A DNA stretch of 64,000 nucleotides from assembly GCF_964204645.1 (NCBI RefSeq), contig NC_134027.1, positions 14,746,485 through 14,810,484 of the forward strand, given 5' to 3'. Below, one piece after another: positions 55,886 through 64,000 of the stretch. The notes beneath the pieces are model-generated. The model was not told the DNA's origin and did no database searches. It saw nothing but the letters and a program-made list of their open reading frames with translations. This DNA is from Tubulanus polymorphus (taxonomy: Eukaryota; Nemertea; Palaeonemertea; Tubulaniformes; Tubulanidae). Position numbers and translations under genes: made by a program. Every line of letters begins with the position of its first letter. Position 1 is the stretch's first letter.

Positions 55886-57782
55886 TCAATATTCATAACC
55901 ATTTATTACATTAGATTCGAACTGGTTCACACTGTGCATTAATGTTCTTGGATTCATTGCACCCATACTCCATAGCACTTCATAATGTCGTTCCAAATTA
56001 TCGGTTCCACTTAGAAATGACTCTCTGTGACATGCTCTGGTGGGGGAATGAGGATGGGGGATGACTACACAATACTTTCCAACCATATCATGATCAAATA
56101 CATGTATTGGTTTCAACTCCGAATGATGGTGTTTCCCATCTTCCTCCACTTTGAATAGCGATTTATCATTCCTGCAGGACTGCGTTAGTGGCGAAGTGGA
56201 TGATGCACTTTCTGAAGCAGCTTCGATTGGACATCTTGATTATAATGATTAAATATTTGATGTACCGTAATTCATATATCTTAAATACAATCTTGATTTT
56301 GAAATAAGCGTACCTTTGCTGTACATGAGCTTGAACATTTTCCCTGAGAAATGGTGAAGATTTGCAAAGTGTAGAGTTACAGAAACATATCAACTGTCGG
56401 CAAGCCACTTTGCCTTTTTTCAAACTCACAAGTTGATGAAACGCCACAGTTCCCGGAATTGATCTCAGAAAACATTTATCAAGATACTGGTCAATACATT
56501 TCACATCATACTCCATTATATAGAAAAGATTTATGTTCGTATTCTGCGACAAGATCTCGAATAATTCAGAACTGCTCGGAACATCTTTACCCTCATTAAC
56601 CAGACGATTTGCCGTTCGCTTGACGTTCGCCGTTCGCTTCCCAGATGCCATCAGCAGCACCTTTTACGTGACTTGCTTCCAAGAATGACCAGTTTACTAA
56701 CTTCATGTTTCATTCGTACGGCAATGTACACAGAAGAAAGAAATTCGATTTGCATCGGTATTGCGTCACTGGGCCATTAGATACGTATCAACTGTCGGAT
56801 ATAATTTCTTCATGTGTTCGATAACCGGTTTTATGTGCGCCCATATGGCAGATGCATCGTGTCTTTTACAGTCGGATATTGATGCAAAGCTGAAATGGTC
56901 ATGATGAGTATATAACATTCCCGTTTGTAAGGTAACTTGCAAGTTTGAGGGAACTTTGTATCGCTTTGTGAGGCCATAATTAAGGTCATAATTCTCACTG
57001 AAATCTATGTGAAACATGGCTTCATTTGCAGCTAGATTCCACTTTTTGTCTGTCAGAACTTCGTACTGATGTCGAATATTGTAGACGTGTCCACAAAGTT
57101 TGCGAAGGTTTTCCTCGTATAAATCCACGAACTTATCAACAGTTCCTTCAGTTCTTGATTTAACAGTCTTTCTTGTTTTTTCGGTTTCTCCTACCTTGTT
57201 GTACTCATGTTCCACCACTTTCCATTCATACCACCATGTATCGTCATTTTCGATGAATTTCGTGAATTGAGGACGAAAGTCCCTGCAAATACTGCATTCA
57301 CGGTACATACAACTGTAATTACTAACCGAGCAACATATCGTTTCCTTCATAATTTCTGGATTTCGTTCTGGTATGATTTACAGTGAATATAATCACTCAG
57401 CCATTAGTTCTGTATTCTCGTGTATCCTACACATATATGTTTCCCGATATCTAGTGGTTGGTTCTATGACACAAAACGGTTTCTGACCGACGAAGAAAGA
57501 ATTTGAAATTCGGTGGTCTGGATTTTCAAATGCAAACTATCGATGAAGGTTGACCAATGAATCGCAATGTAGCCGTTTTTGCGTTATTCCCTTTTTCTGG
57601 GTTAAGGTGTCTCTTTTTCCTGGTCGCATTGATGAAATATAATCTCGAAGATAGAATTCTCTAATTCTTGTCATGAGAGTATCCGAGTATCGGTCACAAC
57701 GTCTTTTTCTTTGAAGGTGTTGTGGTGGCTGACTGTATCCCTCTTCCTTAGGTGGCGGTGAAGACAGGCAGACAGACGTCAT
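55886..57782 (-). pseudogene. Uncharacterised transposon-type gene in pieces
   Basis: Three - strand frames run in order: 57350-56766 (194 codons; CCSVSNYSCMYRECSICRDF, NEAMFHIDFSENYDLNYGL, DHFSFASISDCKRHDASAIW, then AHIKPVI), 56660-56166 (VKRTANRLVNEGKDVPSSSE, INLFYIMEYDVKCID, then PGTVAFHQLVSLKKGKVACR) and 56149-55886. I recall repeated invertebrate proteins with this HIDFSENY...ISDS..HD.SAIWAH order and a later V-K-R-T-A-D-x-L-V block, typical of a mobile, multi-copy family of unknown class. Conserved acids (HIDFSENY) hint at a DDE-type nuclease, unproven. A segment expected between 56766 and 56660 is missing. The 57782-57537 frame may be an upstream piece. Confidence 0.5.
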
Positions 57783-57989
57783 CTCTGGTCGTTGATATAC
57801 GTAGAACTGATTTTATTACTGAATAGTCAGACTTTTATAAGCCAAGCTATGAATTGTACAGTTACCAATTGATGTACACTACTGAATTCGAATACATTTA
57901 ATCCTGAAAACTTTGAATAACCACTGAGAATTTCTCGTTTGGTCGCAAAATTAGATGAAAATTTCAATTTTGTTGAGAAACTCAAACAA

Positions 57990-60900
57990 TCAGTGATACA
58001 ATTCCAAAGAAGTCTTAAAATCTTGACTTAATTGATCTAAGACATTCTCAGATCTTGCAAGTTCATGGGTGGAAGCGCAATTCGTAGCCCACGAACGAAG
58101 ATTGAACTTGGCGTTAGACATAATATCGCGACTCTCGTAGAAGTAATGATCCTTCTGATCCGAGGTGGAAAGAGAAATACCAAAATTGTCCACGTATACG
58201 TTCTTGAGCATTTGATTGGCTACAATTGTTTTGTATTGTGACAAATGTTTGATAACAGTAGAGCTCAGACCACTATTCCAAAATCTTCTATATCCTATAG
58301 TAAAAACAAGAAATTCGAGAGTTAAGTTCATATATAAGCGCGTAAATTCAGGGGAAATCCTGCTTATGGCTCATAGGCCAGCATCTTAGCTACGCATTGA
58401 AGTGGTTTTCGCCCCACATACCCAACCTAACTTTTGAAATAATCAAACCTTTAGAAAGGAGGGGTATCCCAGTACAGGTATGCCAGTACATCCGAGCCAA
58501 ATATCTAAGGGAATCCTCCACCGTGTTTGGTACCCTTACTCCAAGCAAAAAAAGTCCAGGGAATCCCTTATTTCATCATCAAGCTGTCTCTCAGGATCAA
58601 TGGATTTCATACATATAACCGAAATTCGTTACCTATCCCATTTGCAGAAATTATGGCAACATTTATGGGGGACCTCTTCTTCACTCTAGGTACTATTTTT
58701 GGGGTCCGGCCCTACGCATCCTTGAGCTACTAACCTAATTGTGGTCTGATGCCAGTAGTATTCAAGATGAAAAGAGACGATGAACTACCAAATAATACTA
58801 CTCTAAACCTATAATGGACAAAACTGCTCTCAGCATCAGATGCATCACTTAACCATAGAAAACGCGTGTAATTTTTATCTACATCCGCAAGCGATGTTGG
58901 AGAAACGGTTTCTCTAGATCTGAAGTAGCTGCATATTCGAATAGCCTAAACCGAATAAGAATGGAGATGATATCTTGCTGCAATGCAGGACCCGGCTCTA
59001 AACAATCGTTTAAGCTACATTCTATAGTGCATTCGCGGCAACTACAGTCATAAACAATGCGCACGTAGTCGACTCGCGGAAAACCGGGTGATGTGGTATA
59101 TAGTGCGCGGATGAGTGATCATTGCCCTCTTCGAGCGGTACCAACTCAATAAAACCACGTAATTCTTGATCCAATATCAAATCAGAGTATAAACTGAATA
59201 AATGTGGATCTTTGGCTAATTTACGTGCAGTAGCACGAGTACGAGCAGAACAAACTGCGTTATTCGATGGCAGAGTACCAAAATTGTCCTTCCATGGGAG
59301 TGGTGCTATGTACCGACCTTCTTCATCCCTAGTTATTGTGCTGTTATATCTATGCAGGAATTCAGAATCAGGACCGCCTGACAATTTAGATCTGCCTCAC
59401 CAGAAATTCTTCAATTCTAGGTCTGCCTTAGAATGACTTTTAACAATAGTAAGCATAGATGACGCAGAACAATCACGACGGGAATCTGAAAGATCACAAA
59501 CTGGACCGGAGAGAACATACCCAACTTTAGTTTTGACTGCAACAGGGTCTAAATCAGCCAATCCCCAAATGAACGCCCCCTGCTTTGAATTGATAATACT
59601 GGTCAGCTCCAATAAAGATCTGAATATCAAAATCTCCTTCCGATGAGCACAGGTGACTAGCGAAATTCAACCCAGCAAAAGTGGTACAATTTAGGACATC
59701 TTCCAACGATGGCACAATCAAAGATGTTGTGATTTTTGGTATCACAATTAGATCGACTAATACCGACTCCGATGGATCGATGCACTGAACGGAGAGTCGC
59801 ACTACGTCGCATGCCCGACATTCGACAAACTGCGCACCGAACCCTGACAAATCGACAATTTCGCGCCGTATAGGCTGCAACTCAAGTAACTCTGTTAACA
59901 GTTCGGTTATAAAAGATCGTTGAGCCCCATCATCAAAAACAATATTAGCGAGCGTACTTGTATTTTGATTATCTATGTCAAAAACCTTAACGAGGGCAGT
60001 TTTTAAAAGTACACTGTTTCGCGTATTTGTTGGTATTTTGTTTACCCTGATTTACTTGATCGCGCGGACGGACGTGTCTTGGCTGCGTATCAAAAATCTT
60101 ATCCACTCAACCAGCTGACTCTGAAATTTGCAAATTTCGAGAATTAGTATTTGAACTGGTACTGAAATGTCCAGGACATATGCTGCTATGGTGTTTACGT
60201 TTACATAACTTGCATGAGAATTTAGAACTGCACTCAGAAACACGATGTGGCCCTAAACAATTGTAACATAGTCTATGACTTTTTGAATGAAAGCAACACG
60301 TTGATCACGTGTGACAATTTGAGTACACTTATTCGTAAAATTTAATTTCGGCTTACAGTACGTACACATCCTTGATGAACCTGCAGGTATAGAACTGGAA
60401 GCTTTATTATTACTATTCGTCAACAATGCAATGGCTGCTGATTCTGATTCTTTTACAGTCGCATCTAATACTTCTAACTCATGACCGAGAAATTCTCGAA
60501 TTTCTAACAAAGTGGATTTTCGATTACCATTAAATCTGACTATGCTCGCCCTGATTTCAGACGGAAATTTGTTCCAAAGTATAGAAACAAGCATATCGTT
60601 AGAAGGTATAGAATCAGACTGTGTGGAATTTTGCAATGACTCCAAAGATCTTATGTGACTCTCAACATGATCCCTGAATTTTCTCATCGAAATTGAATTA
60701 TATTTTTGGGTAGGTTCTGCCATTAAAACCTGCATATGAGCATCTTGAACTTTGTCTTTGGCCGTAGCGAGAAATTAAAATGCCAATAGCTTGCTGATAG
60801 TTCTTATCACATAAAGTAAACCCTTCGATGCATGCTAACGCAGGTCCGGTCTGGAGGGATCGCAATACTGGAATTTATGCACGGTCGGAATCTGCGAATT

Positions 60901-61140
60901 ATGAATCACTGACGAAAAAGCATCCCAAAATGACAACCATTGCAGAAACAACCATTGCAGAAAATTCCCATCGAATTTGGATAGTGCCAGTTTAGGGGGA
61001 TTCGCGCTCTGTGAACGTTCGGTCCTGGTGGTGGGAAACTATTGCGTCCTTGCGGCGTTGGTATCTCTGTCTTTCTCTTACAATCTTTGATAGGCATCAG
61101 AGTCAACTTTTATTTTTCCAATCATCTTTTCTGCCGGTCT
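57990..61140 (-). pseudogene. BEL/Pao retrotransposon relic, - strand (gag to RT)
   Basis: In order: gag start with FDGNFLQWL and QWLSFWDAFSS (about 60985-60895, containing a short tandem duplication), the DUF1759-like gag (60735-60253; FRDHVESHIRSLESLQNSTQ, LWNKFPSEIRASIVRF), zinc knuckles with Cys/His spacing (60375-60160), a retropepsin region (about 59930-59560; FDDGAQRSFIT then IGADQYYQF), RT start (59384-59022; YIPHHPVFRES), RT core (59064-58879; RIVYDCSCR, SLNDCLEPGPALQQDI, SDLEKPFLQ) and RT end (58331-57990; VYVDNFGISLSTSDQKDHYF). Many frameshifts. No integrase was found, so the 3' part is lost. Opposite in orientation to the BEL relic at 50190-52400. Confidence 0.85.
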
Positions 61141-62330
61141 TTGTTAGACAATGGCTTTGGTGGCATGCTGTCAGTCTGTAAAAAGATTTGAGACAACAGA
61201 TATTGACAAAAATTGAAATTAAAGTGAGCTACTTGAGATAGTTGTTCGGTTAATGTCTAGCTCCCTCAATCCGTAGGCCCATCCCGAAATTCTCAAGTGT
61301 AAAGGCTGACTAACAGGGTAATTCGATAAGTTGGCAATTTTCATCATAAACAAGTCAATTTCAAAATTTAGAGTTACGCTAGGCAATTTTGTTGCCGATT
61401 TAACTCGCCTGTTTTGTCAGAAATCATCATTAAACCGGTTGTTTTATACATTGTTAATCTTTGATGGCTAAAAATCGATAAGATTCATATTATGGCCTAT
61501 AAATTGTATAAACTTCTATTAGACATGATCGTTGGTCTCAGATATTGTTAGATGTACGTAGTTTTTGACATTAGGATTACTTCCGATGACCCAGCAGTAG
61601 TATCATTGCCAGTAGGGATGCCTCGTTATCACACGTACCACTCATGCTGCCACGTTGTTCGATCATACGATTAAAAGATTAAATTCATTTGGCCAACCGC
61701 GATTTTTATTTTGGCACACGAAAGACAGCTGGAATATAATTGTGTGGAATCGCCGGTGAAACATGCTAGATTTCGGTGATTTTGGTTGCAAAGTCGGCTA
61801 GCGAAAATCACCAGCCATCGATCGGCACGTGTAGAAAACGAACTTTTCTGTGTTAATCACGTTCAGCAACAAAAATCACTTGATGATTCCCTGGCGTTAG
61901 TCAGTACCATAACGGAATGTTAGTCCCGTAACACATATTTCCGTTACGGGATTGACGTTATGGTATTTACCAAGATGCATTGTTTTTATTGATTTTTAAG
62001 TATGGGCATGGTCACCATCGGCACTGTATATAGCACGAGTGAAGGTTCACCGGAATTGGTCTGTACTCGAATGCAATTTTTTGAATACATTTTATGTTGA
62101 TGATGAACTATGCGTTATGGTACTGATTTTGTATAAACGTACTTATTGACATTGAACCACGAAAAGCAATAAATTAGTCAAAACATACCTCAGAACCTTC
62201 AGTGAAGGCATTTAAAAATGGCGGGTTGTCTGCATGAAGTGATCATGTGACATAATCTTGTCATATCATTCGCGACTGCTAGGTGTCAGGCCGATGAAAC
62301 AATGCGTTATGGTGAGGAGAGAATCCCACA
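61141..62330. other. Non-coding, nothing recognised
   Basis: No open frame of note. GTTACGGGATTGACGTTATG and an inverted AGTACCATAACGGAATGTTA word pair near 61910-61965 form a weak palindrome (TACCATAACGGAATGT...ACATATTTCCGTTACGG). Confidence 0.35.
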
Positions 62331-63540
62331 ATGATAATAAAAAGTCCGAAAATGAAACTTCGAGATAGTAGTTTATTTCAACGTTTCGACTATATCCTAA
62401 TAGTCACCTTCAGGAATAATGAGATACTACAGAAATTATGAGATATATATACAATCCAGAGACAAAGAGACTAATTCAAGTAATCAGAGATGATACAAAC
62501 TAAAGGAAAATTAACGTAGAAACAGTTACACGCTAAAATAGATTAAAGGGAAGCAAACTAAGGGGTAATTACAAACAACAATAGTGAGTATAAATATAAA
62601 TGAAACTTAAAGTCAGTAGTAAAAAGAAAGACAAACTAGGGGGCACTTAAATTTAAAACAAAGGTGAATACAAGTAAAGTCAAGGACGAAATTGATGAGA
62701 GAACAAATAACAAATAATCAAAGGGGAAATCAAGTGTTGAGTTTAACCAGTTTACAGAGGAATTTTGATATAAGTTTATTATGGGGTGAAAAACCATTGT
62801 TAAGGTTTACAACGTTGTTCGAATTTTCAATAATTAATGCAGATTCCAAAATATGTCTTCTAGTTTTATCGCTGCAAGGGTAAATTAATTCAGCATTAGC
62901 AAAATCAAAATTGTGTGAAGTCTGAAAAACATGACTAGCAACTCCGCTTTCAGGTTTAAAGTTTTTTACATCTAATTTATGCTCTTTTATGCGTTGATTA
63001 AGGTTCGGACCTGTTTCTCCTATATATACTTTGTCGCAAACTTTACAAGGTATTTTATAAATTCCACAGTTTAGGGATTCGGTTTTCGGTTTGTTATTAA
63101 TCAATATGTTACTAAGTTTATTATTGTATTTAAAGATAGTTGTGTGTTTAGTGACCGAAGAGAAACTTTAGAATTCTCGAGGAAAGGTACATACGGTACA
63201 ATGATAGGCTGTTTATCGGTAGCCAACGTAGGAGTTCTAAGGTTGTTATTTCTAAAATGCGTAGTACGAGCTTTAAGTTGAGCTTTTTTCAATAGGAAAT
63301 CGGGGTAGGCAAGTTTTTTGAGAGATTGGTTAATATGTTGAATTTCAATGGGTAGAAATGAGGGGTCGCAAATTCTCAAAGCGCGAAGAAATAATCCTTG
63401 AGCTAAACCGAGTTTAATATCCGGAGAAGTAAAAGAGAAGTAATGGAGGTAGGATTCAGCGTTGGTAGGTTTCCTATAAACCGCGAATTTCAAAAAGGAT
63501 CCACAGTTAAAAATCAAAACATCCAGAAAAGGTATTTTAC
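62330..63540 (-). pseudogene. Penelope-like element, RT C-terminus and GIY-YIG endonuclease
   Basis: Frame 63517-63101 has FLKFAVYRKPTNAESYLHYF and a long linker with QSLKKLAYPDFLLKKAQLKA, the C-terminal part of a Penelope-like RT. Frame 63104-62730 has CGIYKIPCKVCDKVYIGETG (GIY-YIG motif, Cys pair), NQRIKEHK and an ESALIIENSN end. The two overlap by four bases in different frames, so one small shift separates them. 62370-62420 carries AACGTTTCGACTATATCCTA and ATAGTCACCTTCAGGA, words typical of Penelope ends. GIY-YIG nicks the target for priming. Confidence 0.88.
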
Positions 63541-63594
63541 TATTAGATTCCCATTCATACGCCAGAGACGGGTAAAGGGAGTTTAAATATATAA

Positions 63595-64000
63595 GAAAGT
63601 TATCAACATTGAAGTCAAAGGGAAATTCGCGGTTTATAGGAAACCTACCAACGCTGAATCCGGATTCAGCGCTTTAAGAATTTGCGACCCCTCATTTCTA
63701 CCCGATGAAATTCAACATATTAACCAATCTCTCAAAAAACTTGCCTAAAACTGTGGAATTTATAAAATACCTTGTAAAGTTTGCGACAAAGTATATATAG
63801 GAGAAACAGGTCCGAACCTTAATCAACGCATAAAAGAGCATAAATTAGATGTAAAAAACTTTAAACCTGAAAGCGGAGTTGCTAGTCATGTTTTTCAGAC
63901 TTCACACAATTTTGATTTTGCTAATGCTGAATTAATTTACCCTTGCAGCGATAAAACTAGAAGACATATTTTGGAATCTGCATTAATTATTGAAAATTCG
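63595..64000 (+). pseudogene. Second Penelope-like copy, inverted, internally deleted, cut by window edge
   Basis: The + strand repeats the neighbouring element in opposite orientation: VYRKPTNAES, then a jump to ALRICDPSFLP, LKKLA, then directly to NCGIYKIPCKVCDKVYIGET and on to ILESALIIENS at 64000. Two internal deletions relative to the - strand copy remove linker and RT-tail sequence. Base identity to the neighbour is very high, so the duplication is recent. Head-to-head or tail arrangements are common in Penelope-like elements. Confidence 0.85.

Overview
The window is metazoan nuclear DNA: an intron-rich animal gene buried in transposable elements, probably from a marine invertebrate (inferred from the element mix; the species cannot be named). 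The only host gene I can support is histidine ammonia-lyase (HAL) on the + strand. Fifteen exons between 9400 and 53609 join in consistent phase to 499 open codons and carry the Ala-Ser-Gly triad that forms the MIO cofactor. The N-terminal exons and the last C-terminal exon or exons are not visible here.

The HAL introns act as a transposon sink. The 31-kb intron between 22235 and 53156 holds a complete-ended 17,089-bp Polinton/Maverick at 23052-40140. It has AG...CT termini, a perfect 6-bp target duplication GAGGTG, and 379-bp terminal inverted repeats that are themselves built as 320-bp palindromes. All its supported genes lie on the - strand: DNA polymerase B with a zinc-finger N-terminal part, an OB-like small protein, a penton-like protein, several small conserved proteins, a coiled-coil membrane protein, the major capsid protein, a zinc-finger protein, an HNH protein, a retroviral-type integrase with chromodomain, and the packaging ATPase. 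Many genes are broken by distinct, readable lesions: a polymerase deletion removing motifs B and C, a 35-bp tandem duplication in the capsid gene, a 1,485-bp transposon in the polymerase N-terminal part, three G-to-A changes, and others. Most start codons sit in a shared T-tract + TAAATG motif, and a second subset shares a different upstream block, suggesting two promoter classes. A second, opposite-orientation and badly decayed Polinton lies in the 6.9-kb intron (about 14690-16690). A short internal-deletion derivative with Polinton-like ends lies at 1228-2965 with its own 6-bp duplication.

The left flank (1-9400) is nested transposons: a mariner/IS630-like relic, the Polinton derivative inside it, a MULE-like element with a 9-bp duplication inside that, a 2.9-kb element with CCCAGTAAACA ends, a 0.35-kb tandem duplication and a decayed Penelope-like element.

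The right part (40141-64000) holds an inverted-repeat element with a LINE tail inside it, a CR1/L2-like LINE split by a second copy of the MULE-like element, two BEL/Pao relics in opposite orientation, tRNA-derived SINEs, an uncharacterised transposon-type gene in pieces, and two Penelope-like GIY-YIG copies in inverted orientation at the right edge.
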